Source: Heloderma charlesbogerti
Taxonomy: Eukaryota > Chordata > Lepidosauria > Squamata > Helodermatidae
Length of the DNA: 64,000 bases
Direction: 5' to 3'
Assembly (NCBI GenBank): GCA_026122225.1
Contig: JANEZZ010001513.1
Coordinates: 2,756,001 to 2,820,000 of the forward strand
Numbering within the stretch: position 1 is the first letter of the stretch; every line of letters starts with the position of its first letter. Below the pieces are notes generated by a model. That model made no database searches. It saw nothing but the letters and a program-made list of their open reading frames with translations, and was not told where the DNA came from. A program made the translations under genes and the position numbers. Below, piece by piece: positions 33,315-44,035 of the stretch.

Positions 33315-33449
33315 CAGCCTTCTTCACCTGATGCATTCCAGATGTTTTGGACTGCAACATCTATCATCTGTGGCCATTGGCCATGTTGGCTGGGTCTGGT
33401 GAGAGTTGTAGTCTAAAACACCTGTAGAGCACCAAATTGGGGAAGGCTG
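33315..33449. mobile_element. hAT-type palindromic MITE (family A)
   Basis: Termini CAGCCTTCTTCACC and TTGGGGAAGGCTG, arms CATTCCAGATGTTTTGGACT and GTCTAAAACACCTGTAGAG. Diverged; flanking 8-mers no longer match. Confidence 0.78.
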
Positions 33450-34297
33450 GGATAAGAGACTCAAGTTTTGAAAAGTCTTTCTTAGAAAGACTCCTGTTTG
33501 CTTCTACAAGATGCTGATTAGACAGTTAGTCACATCTTCGCTCAGCTTGGGAATATTCACCTCTCAGAACCTTCCGTTGTGACTTCTTGTTCTTGTCTAC
33601 AGGATTAATAAGATGTCTGTCTGCAACTGGGTGAGTTTCTCCATGAGGCTAGTTGATTTCCACTTCATACAGCTAAATCCAGTGCTTCTCAGGGGAACAC
33701 ATTTCAAAGAGTAGCCCAGTGAGTCTATTGAAGTGAAAACAAGAGATCTGGCAGCACCTTAAAGAACAATTTATAGTGTTTGTAATCAAAAACACTTCCT
33801 CAGATGCACAATGGCATACTGCACACTTCTGATAATTCTCTTGTTTCTGAAATTTCATGCGATAGTATAGTGGTACCTCATGATTCCTTGCCATTTCATG
33901 AAAAACAAATTATTTGGCTATCTGTGTGGATAGCAAGACAGTCTTTAGTCAGTCTGTGGGTGTTTGTTTTTTTTAACATTAATAGAAAGCTTCTAGGTTT
34001 GCCAAAAATACCCAGCCATGAATGACATTTACTCCTTCTCCATTGTACCTAAATTCTAGCAAATGCTTGCTACCCTAGCCTGTGGAGGCTCACCCAGGAA
34101 GCAGTAGTGGCATGCATGAGCTAGACCTGGGTTGCCTGAAAAGGTATATTGAGCTGGGGCAAGTGAACCACCTACCTTCCTTCAGCCTAAGATGCTTCCT
34201 TTATTCCTCTACCTGCCTCCTATTCAGGGAGGCAGTGGGTGTGTTTCTTGCTCATTGGTACTCATTCCATCCAGCAGCCCCTTGATGTACTTTGGCC
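33450..34297. other. mostly unrecognised; includes a decayed family I copy
   Basis: Apart from the family I relative at about 33735-33810, nothing is supported. Confidence 0.4.
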
Positions 34298-34467
34298 CAA
34301 TGGAGCTCTGATTTTGGTGGGGCTGTGAATCCATTCTGAGTTTCAGTCGGAACCAGCCAGAACTCTAAAGGAGCTGTCCAAGGTACCAAACCTATTTTGG
34401 GGATAGGGTTCAGCACCTTGGGTAGCTCCTTTAGAGTTCTGGCTGGTTGTGACTGAAACCCAGACTG
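34298..34467. mobile_element. hAT-type foldback MITE (family B), decayed copy
   Basis: GCTCTGATTTTGGTGGGGCT and GTTTCAGTCGGAACCAGCCA face GCTCCTTTAGAGTTCTGGCT and GACTGAAACCCAGACTG. The outermost termini are lost or altered. Confidence 0.75.
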
Positions 34468-34800
34468 CAGAGGTCAGCTGTAACATCAGCTCCAGCGTCA
34501 CAGCTTCTATCAACAGAGAAGTAAGCTGGATATGAAGTTGAAAATGATTCATTATTTAAACCCATTAGGTTATCAATATTTAATCTGCAAGGGTTCAGAA
34601 AGCTCAAGAATGAAGAGCTGCAACAAAAATAAAAATGAAATAAAAATCTGGTGAAACAGCCAGCTAGAAAAGTCAACATGTCCACCTCAGAGGAGCAGGT
34701 TAAAACTCGTCCAGCAGGCTGACCTAGATGAGATTTTTTTGTAAAAAGCAGCTTCCATCCCCACTTCCCATTCAGATTAGATCAACAGCCCTGGGGAAAG

Positions 34801-34822
34801 GTTTTTTTTTTTTTTTTTTTAA
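34801..34822 (+). repeat. poly-T tract
   Basis: About 20 T. Could mark a minus-strand retrotransposon tail, but no element is recognised beside it. Confidence 0.9.
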
Positions 34823-35394
34823 CCCTTATCCCTATACTTCTTTTTTAAAAGCCCTCTCCCCCAAAACTGTTTGCTCCATTAAAGAAAAGGTACATGTCTG
34901 TCTTTTTCTAATGGGCTAAATAGCTTTGGGGAGAGGGATTTGCACTGGGAATACAGTAGGGTGGGGTGGGTGTTTAAAGACCCCACTGCCAGTACTGTAG
35001 CCTCAGTCTGAATCGTGCCCCTTGCTGCTTTTTACCAAAAAAACGTTAATAGAGATGGAATATCCAGTCATGAATCTCTGTCATCTCATATAGTTTGGCC
35101 TTTAGAAAAAACAGTTCTCATGAGAAAAAAGAAATGTCTTTATCAAGTAAGGCTATGGAATGAAATGTATTTATTTTATTTATAAATAAATAGTGTTGGC
35201 ACCTATATATAAGGATGTGGAGATCAGTTAACAAGTGCTGCCAAGCTGTAAAGAATGTCTTGACTTCCCACATCCCAAAGAGTGCAGGGAAGATTGCATT
35301 ATGATACTACCTCCTTGAAAGCATGCAGTAATCTCAGTACTAGGGAATTGCAGCTCCCATACCACGAAGGAGGTGGAAGGATTAATTAATTCAC

Positions 35395-35945
35395 TGACTA
35401 GTAACAAGTAATTCCGTTGGAACTTTTCAAAAACAACTTGAACTGGTTGGTTCCTGTAATTGCCAAACTTTTTAATCATATCGACTTTATGGGTAAAATT
35501 CCAACTGGTTGGAATATCTGTATCATTAGTCCCATTCATAAGGAAGTTGATAGAAGCCCACTTAATGACTACAGGCCAATTAGTTAGCCATACTAATCGA
35601 ATCATACACTAAGATCTCCTTGGAAAATTAGGGGACACCATTATAACAAGAACAATAGGCAGGTTTCAGATCAGGTTTTCCTACTTTATGGAAAAGTGTA
35701 TTAGTTTTGTCACACTTGATAGATAAATATTCTAGGATCCATAAAGGTTGTTGTGTCTACACTGCTTTGTCATTTTGAAAGCAGTCTTCAGGAAGGATAT
35801 TTAAGTGAATACTTGTATATGTTATTATCAGTGATGAGAATGGTAACAGACTGTACATTTATGTACTGTTTTTATTTTTTTCTCTTTAAGTGTTTATGTA
35901 TCATTTATAAATGACTAAAGTGATAATAAAATGAAAAAGAAAGCA
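35395..35945 (+). pseudogene. decayed non-LTR reverse transcriptase fragment and 3' end, family uncertain
   Basis: On the + strand, in broken frames, I read FNHIDFMGKIPTGWNICI, SPIHKE, PLNDYRPIS and then, after frame changes, AGFRSGF-like and LSHLIDKYS stretches, the early RT blocks (NYRPIS, QAGFR) of a non-LTR element. Coding sequence stops near 35780, before the catalytic YADD block, and is followed by an untranslated stretch ending TGATAATAAAATGAAAAAG at about 35940. The element therefore lost its middle. It is neither the L2 nor the BovB type seen elsewhere; I cannot name the clade. Confidence 0.6.
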
Positions 35946-36339
35946 GCGTTCGATTTGATAGTTAAAGAGAGATTATGGGACAAATTGCAAACTGACCATG
36001 ATCAGGTCCATCCTGTCCAAGCAACAGAGTAACCTTACGCTAGCAAAATACATTTTTATTTTTTTTAAATAGTCCCATTGGAGTAGATGGGAACCTCAGC
36101 CAACAGCATTTTAATCCCACTCTTTGCATCTGATATTATTGCTGGCAGCATCCCCAGAAGGTAAGCTTTGCCCTGTAGAGGTCATTTCAACATCTCCACA
36201 GGACACAGTGCAAATCTACATTATTTCTGCTGGGATTGTTTTTCTTTTTTACTTTGCAGCAGGGAACACATAGGATCATGACATTATACCAGCATAAGGC
36301 TGATGTAATTGTAGTATAAGCTGGCCCTATGCAGCTTCT

Positions 36340-36411
36340 GGCTTGGCATCGTGGGCCATGCTGACTGGGGATGATGGGATTGTAGTCCCACTCATCTGAG
36401 GGCACCTTGTT
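36340..36411. mobile_element. half copy of family A MITE
   Basis: GGCCATGCTGACTGGGGATG ATGGGATTGTAGTCC followed by CTGAGGGCACC is one arm and the centre of family A; the other arm is missing. Confidence 0.6.
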
Positions 36412-36418
36412 GAAGAAG

Positions 36419-37261
36419 TAGGGCTGTGCATGGACCCCCGATCTGACTCGGAAGCTGCTTCAGGGCTTCCGAGGTGGGCCTGATTTGACTTTGGCTGATT
36501 CAGGGGGGCCACGACCCACCTCGGCCTATGAAGCCAAAGCAGGATTCGGACATCCGAATCCCACTTCAGCCCCCCCCCAACACGCTGTCCAGTCCCCAGC
36601 TCCTTACCTGGGCCCTTGTTTCCGCCCAGCTCCCAGTTCCTTGTACCTGGGCCCATGAAGGGGGGGGCGCCGCCACCAGGGGAGCCACTGCCGGCACTGC
36701 CAGGGAAACCTCTGCCCATCACAGCCTGCCAACAGGCATGAGGGCAGGAGTCACCCTCCAACTGCACTCTCTCCCTTCCTTGGAAGGAGGGGAGGGCACC
36801 TGGTTGGAGCTGGCTCCTGCCTCTGTTCAAGCCTTTGTGGGTTCCTTGCTTGTGAGGTGCCCGTGAATGCTTGACTGAGGCCAGCGGCAGGAGCTTGCAA
36901 GGTGGGTGAGCTGCTGCCATTGCTGCTGTGGGAACAGCTGCCACCGCCAGCTCCTAGGCCCTCTGGATGTGTGCCAGCAGCAGGAAATACAGGGAGTCAC
37001 CATTCTAAGAATGGTTCCCCCCATTCCCTGGAACAAGACGGCTGCTGGCACATGTCCAGGGGACCAGGTAAGGAGCCGGGGGCTGGGTGGTGGTGTGGGG
37101 GCTGGGCCTCCGGATTGCTCCAAAGTGCACCGAAGCACTTCAGTGTGACCTGATCCACTTCATGCTGCTTCATGCCCCCTCCACCTTGACTTGAAGATGG
37201 CCTGAGGCACCCCGCTTTGACTTGGAGTTCAGGCTTCAGGCCAAAGTGGTGCATAGCCCTA
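36419..37261. mobile_element. hAT-type non-autonomous element (family K), 843 bp
   Basis: Left end TAGGGCTGTGCATGG and right end GTGGTGCATAGCCCTA are inverted, and the flanking 8-mers TGAAGAAG (36411-36418) and TGGAGAAG (37262-37269) agree at 7 of 8. The subterminal parts hold several facing GAAGC/GCTTC words (TCGGAAGCTGCTTCAGGGC; GAAGCACTTCAG; CATGCTGCTTCATG). GC-rich compared with the flanks. The longest frames (205 codons on the minus strand) show no transposase motif. Confidence 0.8.
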
Positions 37262-38288
37262 TGGAGAAGGCTACCTTAGCCTTGAGCTGCACCTTTCATT
37301 TTATTCCTTCTATATTAAAAACCACAAACACAGCTTGGGCAGTGTGTAAGTTGGAGCAGAGAAAGGACTACCCTTTCCTTGTCTGCAAGCTCACAAGGGT
37401 ACTTAGAAGGTCAGCCAATCCATAGACGGTCAAAAACACGGGAGCTGTCATTCAGCGAGAAGGGCAAGTATCCGGTAACAGGACTGGTCGGGTGGGAGTG
37501 TCAGGACAGCAGAGACAGCAAGGGTGACAACTTGGTCCAACAAGGTATGGTGCCAGCCAAACTAAATGTTGTATCCTTTGCTGGCCTGGGCCTGGCTATT
37601 TATCCCCACCCCTTAAAGGCAGTCTCCTTTCCTGTAGCCTTGCACTCCATCCCCATTCCACCCCATCTAGCTGGCTCCATTGTCATATTTCCTAGGCTGG
37701 GGGAGGAGATGAAGAGGCTGTTGGGGGCAAGATGAAGGGATCTTTGTGGGCACTCAGTCTCAATGACCTCTAGGCTACTGGGTTGTGGATTGGTGTCAAG
37801 ATCTATGCCTGAAGCCTATGTAGCCCACACGACAAGACCCGAGAGTGCCCCAGGTCTTTTCGAGTGCCTTTCCTATGTCAGCACCCTGATCACTCCTCAA
37901 ATCCAGCACAGTGACAAGGGTGGGTGCAAGTTGCTAAACCCCCTTTTGTGTAGTTATTGCCCAGCTCAGTATCACCCTGCCAAAGCTGCTTTTTCACATG
38001 GAGAGGAGGAAGATAAAGGGACAACATATGTTTTCCTGGGGGGTGTTTCCACCAGCAATTTACTCTGAGCTGGCTGCGTTTGGAGGTCATTCAGGACAGA
38101 TGATGTCATAGCCATCCAGCAGCAGCCCTGGAGTTTATCAGGGAAAAACCAGATTTCCTGAGACTGCTTAAAGTGCAATTCTTTCCCTTAAGTTGGGTTC
38201 TCACCGGTATAGTAGTTGTATGCTTGGGTATGCTAGCTCTGCCCAGGGATGTGTCTTTTACCATGACCCCAGTCAAGGAGTGCTTCCT
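37262..38288. other. no recognised feature
   Basis: About 1 kb. No inverted ends, tails or domains recognised. Confidence 0.35.
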
Positions 38289-38830
38289 CCCATTGTGCTG
38301 AATGAGGCTTGCCCTCTGAATGCCCACAGAAATAACAGAGAAAGCCCCTCAATTGACATGGCACATTTTAAAGCCCAATTCCTTAAGTGTGATTAAGCGC
38401 GATCTTGAGGGTCCGATTCATTGCCTTAGGAAGTAGCTACTTCACAGCTTCCTTACAGAGATCCTGTGTGTTAAAATAGGGGCTGGTTTCAGTCTCTTTC
38501 CCACAACAAACCTATTAGTATTTCCTCAGAAGTAACGCCCATTGTGGTCAATGAGGCTTGCCTTTGAATGCCCACATCAGAACTTACAGAGATCCCACTC
38601 AACTGAAATGGCACATTTTAAAGCCCAATTCCTTAAGTACGATTAAGCACAACCTCGAGGCTCAGATTCATTGCCTTAGGAAGTAACTACTTCACAGCTT
38701 CCTTATAGATATCCTGTGGATTACAATGGGGGCTGGTTTCTGTCTTTGTGTTTACTGCTGTCTTTCCCACAACAAACCTATTAGTATTTCCTCAGAAGTA
38801 ACGCCCATTGTGCTCAATGAGGCCTGCTCC
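38289..38830 (+). repeat. tandem duplication, about 250-266-bp unit, two units plus start of a third
   Basis: CCCATTGTG(C/G)T(G/C)AATGAGG occurs at 38289, 38538 and 38804. Between them both units carry ATGGCACATTTTAAAGCCCA, ATTCCTTAAGT, GATTCATTGCCTTAGGAAGT, ACTTCACAGCTTCCTTA and ATTAGTATTTCCTCAGAAGT. Unit lengths are 249 and 266 bases. Confidence 0.9.
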
Positions 38831-41527
38831 TGAAATGCAGGTGCATCTGGACCTTCAGGGGAAAGGAGAAATAGGGGGGGAGGGGGAAGCCTCTCTTATT
38901 GGTTGAGCAGCACCTGCCAGCCAGATGATGTTCACTCCAACTCCCACCAGGAAGTATGTTCTGTGAAGCGATTTTTCCTGGTCTGGAGAATCTGCTCATG
39001 GAACCCTGCTCACAGCAAAGCTGATTCCTTTTAAAAAAATCCAGTACTCCTCCATTAGCTTCTCCTTCCATTGTCGTGGAAACATGGCCCTGCTGTATGT
39101 GAAAAATCAGTTCGGGGAGATTGATTTCAGGCTAAAATCAGAGAGGGAAAGAGTTTAGCAACACCTCTCTGCCTGCCTTTCCTTTCCTCTGTCTTGCAGC
39201 CTGCTTAGCCTCCCCCCCCCTCTCTTAATGTGGAAGAAATAACTTGGAACATATCTCATGAGGCTCAGACTCCAGCAAATCAGCTTTGCTATCCTTGATG
39301 GCCATTATTGGAATATTCCATATGATCTGAGGTGTTGCATTCGTGGAGTTTGGATGGCAGATGATATTTTTCATTATCTTCTTGATGGTCTCCTCTCTAA
39401 AGAGGTCAGAGACACATTTTTTGTTTTCAACTCCCCTTTTGCTTTGTTTACTTTTTGGGTCTAGGAGTCAGTAGAAAATCAAGTTGTGCATGTTTTGTTT
39501 TGTTTTAAATTTTATTATTGACAAAGACAACTGGCAGGTTGTAGAGAATGTAGCTCCATTTGCATAGTCAGCAAAGAAATCAAGGCAACATTACATGAAT
39601 ATTCATGTTGCAGATTGTTTTTGGAATATGTAATTATTTGTTTTATTTTTTGTAGACAGATTTCTACTTTTTTGTGTTTGGCCTTATTTATCTTGTTCTC
39701 CATACTTTGTCTTTCTATTCTTGATTTTGCCCATGACGTATGGTCAAAGCAATACACTTTAAATGAAATGGATATTTAAAGCTGCTAGAAGACATACATC
39801 ACACTTAGATTTTGAGTATGTTTTTAATATAGCAATCCCCAAATCTTCGTATAAACCAAACAAAGAGTTGGATTTAGCCACGTTTTATCCCATTTCCTAC
39901 TCTGGGATATTTATTTAAAAGTAGCGATAATTCCTCCCTGCCCAGGATGTGGATGGAGACTAGAACATCGATGTGTCTCTCCTTCCAAAGTCTGGTTGAT
40001 CCTGCAGAGAACACAGTCAGCAAATCCAACAAGGGCAAAAGATATGGAGACTGGTTAAGTGAAAACAGAGAAACTTGTGAGCTCAGAAGTCTGTATAAAT
40101 TGTTCGGGGAAAGAGAAGGGAATCCATGTGATGGGTGGAATCTGCAAGCTCTCACAGCTATGGTAATTAGATAGGTTCGGCAGCCTTTATGAGTGGCTTA
40201 CGTTTCCTGATTAATGTCCCACTTGTGCACAGATGTGATTTAGCTTGCTGCTGAATAAACACAACATGGGGATGGCAAGGTGATAACTACCATGCTCAGC
40301 AAAAAGCGGGGGCCTATAAATATGCCAGTGGGTCAATAGAAGTGATTTCATTCTTCCTTCACGGGATTGCTGATGAAGTCTGACAGGGCAGCTCTACTTC
40401 ATTAATGCATCACAATGGTGAAGAAAGCCTGAAGGGCGGGGAGGGGGGGATTGCTTGCAGCAGATTGCAGCCTGGCTTGCAGCTGTCGAGAATAGCCAGG
40501 GACAAATGAAAGGAGCTGCAACAATGGAATAAGGGAGATGTTATTATACAATAGACTAACTCTCCCCCCACCCCCAACACACACACTCCTCTACTACTCA
40601 TTGCAAACTTTCAATGCATCCTTCTGGGATAAGAACTTTGAAGGGAAGTTTGAATTTGGATTGGACCAAAACATTTTTTAAAGGGTGAATGAATTGGGGG
40701 GTGGGGGAGAAATATATGAGCAACTTTTAATTTAGGCACCAAAAACTAAGGGTGGAAAGTTCCAGCAAACATGTAATCTGCACTTTTTATACAAATGGAG
40801 ATCCATATGTTATCCATTTGCAGGACTGAGTCTTTAGAATCATACCCATGTTATTTAAAATTCAATTAAGAATTGGACTCTTGCTGGACCCCTGCCTCTC
40901 AGGGTGTTTCCAACTGCGGGCGGGGGCTCCTAGTGCTACCCATTAAAAGGCATTGCACAGCTATTCCAGTTTTTCCTCCTTAAGACCTTAACAGATTTTT
41001 TTTCTGGTAAGAAAAAAGATGGAAGAAGTAGTTGGAAAACATGGGAAGGGTAAAAACCCAAGATAGACCCCCTGTAAAATTCATGAACGAGGCAGAGCAC
41101 ATACACAATAAAAGCTTCATCTGGAAGCAGCCTCAGGTAGATTAACTTTAAACATGTTCAAAAGGTTAACATTCTTCCATTCTTAGAAATTGCATGTTTA
41201 CCATTTCCTATTGTGGGAGAGGCTATAATTCAGACCAAGAGTCTGAATGCTAGCATTAGCTAGTGGGATTACCCCACATGTGGGGTAGCCGAGTATTAAC
41301 CCTTTCCACCCAGCCATTCCCCATCCCTAAATTCACCCTCCCAAGTGAGGGCTAAAAAAAAAGGGCGAACCCTCATTTGCACCATACGACACAGAAATGC
41401 CCCTAGGGGTCTTTGAGCTAGGTAGGGATGGACAGATTCGCCTCTGTCTGGGTTCTCCAAGTGCTTGCTGAGCCCCCCCCCCCGCTCACCCCACTGGACC
41501 TGCTCGCAAACCCCCACACTCAACTGA
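38831..41527. other. long stretch without recognised elements
   Basis: About 2.7 kb holding no repeat I can name apart from short simple runs (a C run near 39212 and A/G runs). One 18-base perfect palindrome, TACCCCACATGTGGGGTA, lies at 41270-41287. No exon is supported. Confidence 0.4.
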
Positions 41528-42057
41528 TGTCAGGGTGGACACTGAGCCCATAGAATCCCAGAGTAGTTTAGATTCTGAGGAAGAGCAGTCGCTCCTGGGA
41601 GAGGAGTGCGCTCCTCTTTCCCAGGACCAATAGCTGACAGAGATTCCTCCCACCAGCATTCCTAGTTTAGTTAGCAGTCCAGGGAGTGACCAAGCACAGA
41701 TAGTAGACTTGGTGGATGCGCGACGAAGACGCAGAGAGCGGCGCCAGATGGAGGGCGCGGAAAGGAGGCAAAGTGCCAGGTTGGCGCGCAAACAACGGCT
41801 GCGCCCAGAGGCTCCAAGGGAAAAGGGGAGGGACTCTCCCTAGTCCTTAAGTTCAGGGGTCTTCCAGTAATTCCCTTTCAAATGGGGACCAACTGTTCCA
41901 ACTTAGGGCATAGGTACTGTGCTGCTCAGATCTAGTTGCAATCAGTATAGTTGTTAAGTTATAAAAGAAGAATAAAGCTTTGAAAGGAATTCCTTTGTCT
42001 GTGTCTGGACTTGGCTCCTGGTTTAGACAGAAAGAGACCTCCAAGGAGCCCTTGACA
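41528..42057 (+). mobile_element. solo LTR, copy 3 (530 bp)
   Basis: Third member of the family: ends TGTCA/TGACA, near-perfect 5-bp duplication ACTGA (41523-41527) and ACTGG (42058-42062), AATAAA at 41971-41976. Closer in sequence to copy 2 than to copy 1 by eye. No internal region. Confidence 0.9.
41535..41843 (+). pseudogene. LTR-embedded frame, copy 3, with one stop
   Basis: Same 309-base frame as copies 1 and 2, with a TAG at 41631-41633 (codon 33) where copy 1 has CAG. Otherwise the frame stays open to the same final TAG at 41841-41843, with the same acidic start (DSEEEQSLLGEE) and Arg-rich end (RRRRRERRQMEGAERR). Confidence 0.7.
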
Positions 42058-42370
42058 ACTGGACCCACTCACTTAGCAGCTGCACGCCCAGTGAGTGGGT
42101 CCAGCAGCTGTCCACTCCCTCAGCAAGTCACCATTTTTTTTTAAAAAGTGCCTCATTCTTATTTGTAAATCTAATCTTATGCAAATGGTGGCCATATGCA
42201 GGTGTAAATGGTCCATTTACACCTGTAATGTTGTGGAAATGGCTCTTTTACAGCCACCATTTGCATAAAGTTAGATTTATGGAAAAGAACCAGTCACCAT
42301 TTTTTTATTTTTTGTAAAAAAAGGGAGTGGATGGTGCTGGGCGCTTGCAGATGGGTCAAGTAAGTGCAGG
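42058..42370. mobile_element. foldback element beside LTR copy 3, family H-like
   Basis: Nested inverted repeats: GGACCCACTCACT / AGTGAGTGGGTCC (42061-42102), AAATCTAATCTTATGCAAAT GGTGGC facing GCCACCATTTGCATAAAG (about 42165 and 42258), and a central CAGGTGTAAATGG / CCATTTACACCTG. Matching CACTCCCT and GTCACCATTTTTTT words lie on both sides. The GCAAATGGTGGC words recall family H. No termini or duplication are clear. Confidence 0.55.
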
Positions 42371-42729
42371 GGACTCACGTGGCTCAGCCAGCAGGAGTGG
42401 TGGCTTGGTGGGCACAGTCTGGGAGGCTGAGCAGGGGGAGTCTGTCAGACTCCAACCCCCCTTGTGTGCCCATGACACCCCTAGTGCTAGGCACATTTGG
42501 AGTTGAAGGGGCAGGACTAAAAGGAGTTCACTTACCTCCTATGGTTTTGTGAGTAATTTGTATGCAAGCATTGTAGAGGTGTCCCTAAATAAATAACCTG
42601 AAAATTTTCAGGAGGATAGGTGCAGGGGAAGTTTGGTGTGCAAGAGCAGCCTTTGCAGTTTGAGGATTTTCAGAAAACATTTTTGCTCATCCTTCTGGTA
42701 TTTTTGTGGACAATTCATATGAAAATGAC
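42371..42729. other. no recognised feature
   Basis: About 360 bases, nothing supported. Confidence 0.4.
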
Positions 42730-42961
42730 AAGGGGTGTGCAACAACTACGAACTTTGGTTTGGACCCTGTTTCAGCAATTTGGAAAACAGGCTGATTAGA
42801 GGCTGTGTTCCTCTACATCCTGAATCTTTAGAAGGATTCAGATTCAGATTCGGTCTGCTTCAGAGGAGCTCCACTTTGATTTCGATATCTGCTGAAACTG
42901 TTCAAATCAGCTCAATTCCATTCTGGATTTGGGAACTGGCCAGTTTTGATGCACACCACTA
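42730..42961. mobile_element. hAT-type non-autonomous element, 232 bp
   Basis: Left AAGGGGTGTGCA and right TGCACACCACTA are inverted. Flanking AAAATGAC (42722-42729) and AAAATATG (42962-42969) agree at 5 of 8. Inside are GATTCAGATTCAGATTCGG repeats. The right end matches 44610-44630. Confidence 0.65.
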
Positions 42962-43428
42962 AAAATATGATACATCATAGAGCACCTAATGAAAGAAACC
43001 TGCAGCATTTCAGAAGAGAGGTGCAGCAATTAGTTAACTATGATGAATGAAAAACAGTTTTAGGGGGTTTCTTTTGTTTTCTGCTCAGCTGACAGCACCA
43101 AAGTTGCACCCTGACAGATTGAATGGATGACACTATGGATAAGATAAATGAAAATGCACACTATAGAGTTTGTGCACAGTGTATAGTGCAAGGGGAGCCT
43201 TTAGCATCTGGCCTCTTTAACATTTGGGGTGTTTCCCCACTTTTGTGGGTCAATTGGACTTCGCATCAAGCACTGGGAGAGGAGGTAGCAGAAGTGGCAA
43301 AACACAATTCCCTCCACCGGCTACATGGTCTGCCTGCCTGCCTGGAGCTGTTGCCCCGCTATCATAAGATGCAGGCAGGGACCACCTTTAGCAGGAAGGG
43401 GTGCCTTGCCCTCTGCTGTACCTGGCAG
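42962..43428. other. no recognised feature; ends in hAT target site
   Basis: CCTGGCAG at 43421-43428 is the left duplication of the next element. Confidence 0.4.
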
Positions 43429-44027
43429 TAGGGATGTTAGAGAATTCCGCCACGGATTCCAGGGAGGCCGAATTATAGTGAATTCGCCCCCCCGGAATCC
43501 ATGGCGGAATGAAGCAACCCCCCCCTGCCACCCTGCGAAATGGGCCCGGAATGGAGCCTACCTGGTGTCGGCTGTCCAGTGCTCTGTGAGTGGTGGCCAC
43601 ATCTGCGGCCACCATTCGCCTTCCTTCGAATGGCATGATAGGCTACGTAAGGCTACCCTGTCTTTTCTTTTGCCATGATAGGCTACGTATGTATTTACGT
43701 AGCCTATCACAGCAAAAGACAGGGACACAAATGGCGTAGCAGCCACCGTTTGCATCCCCACTTTTGCCGTGATAGGCTATGTAAATATTTACGTAGCCTA
43801 TCACAGCACAGCAAAGGGACATAAATGGCGGCTGCTACGCTGGCCGCCATTTGTGTCCGCAGACCTGCCGCAGCCAGATGCCCTGCTGCGGATGCACCCA
43901 GCCAGTGGCTCTGCGGAGTCACCGCGGAGTGGAGCTGGCTGGGGAGGATTTTGGGGGGAGGGACGGAGCACCTCCTCCCACTGCGGATGCCACTTATGAA
44001 ACAGGTAAGTGGTTTTGTACATCCCTT
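43429..44027. mobile_element. multi-hairpin hAT-type element (family H), copy 2, 599 bp
   Basis: Bounded by a perfect 8-bp duplication CCTGGCAG (43421-43428 and 44028-44035), termini TAGGGATGTTAGAG and TTTTGTACATCCCTT. Contains one perfect hairpin (arms TGATAGGCTACGTA and TACGTAGCCTATCA, 43676-43709) and one of 18-bp arms with a single mismatch (43769-43804), plus a solitary arm GATAGGCTACGTAAGGCTAC near 43637. Facing AAATGGCG / CGCCATTT words surround them. No transposase. Its duplication confirms that family H is hAT-type. Confidence 0.88.
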
Positions 44028-44035
44028 CCTGGCAG

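Noticed and set aside
36327..36944. A 205-codon minus-strand frame as a host gene
   Set aside because: It lies across the GC-rich 36419-37261 transposon, where long frames are expected by chance.
38289..38830. A CRISPR-like or LTR pair reading of the 250-bp repeats
   Set aside because: Units are adjacent direct repeats with no spacers, no TG...CA ends and no target duplication.
39993..40010. CTGGTTGATCCTGC, as at the start of 18S rRNA
   Set aside because: Only 14 bases match; neither side continues as 18S, so it is most likely chance.
41270..41287. The 18-base palindrome as a regulatory site
   Set aside because: Palindromic and perfect, but isolated, with no context to assign a function.
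25456..44035. CTGGCAG flanks at both 25464 and 43429 as part of a longer terminus
   Set aside because: They are direct, not inverted, and the wider flanks differ, so they are target duplications; the shared sequence is probably chance or a target preference.
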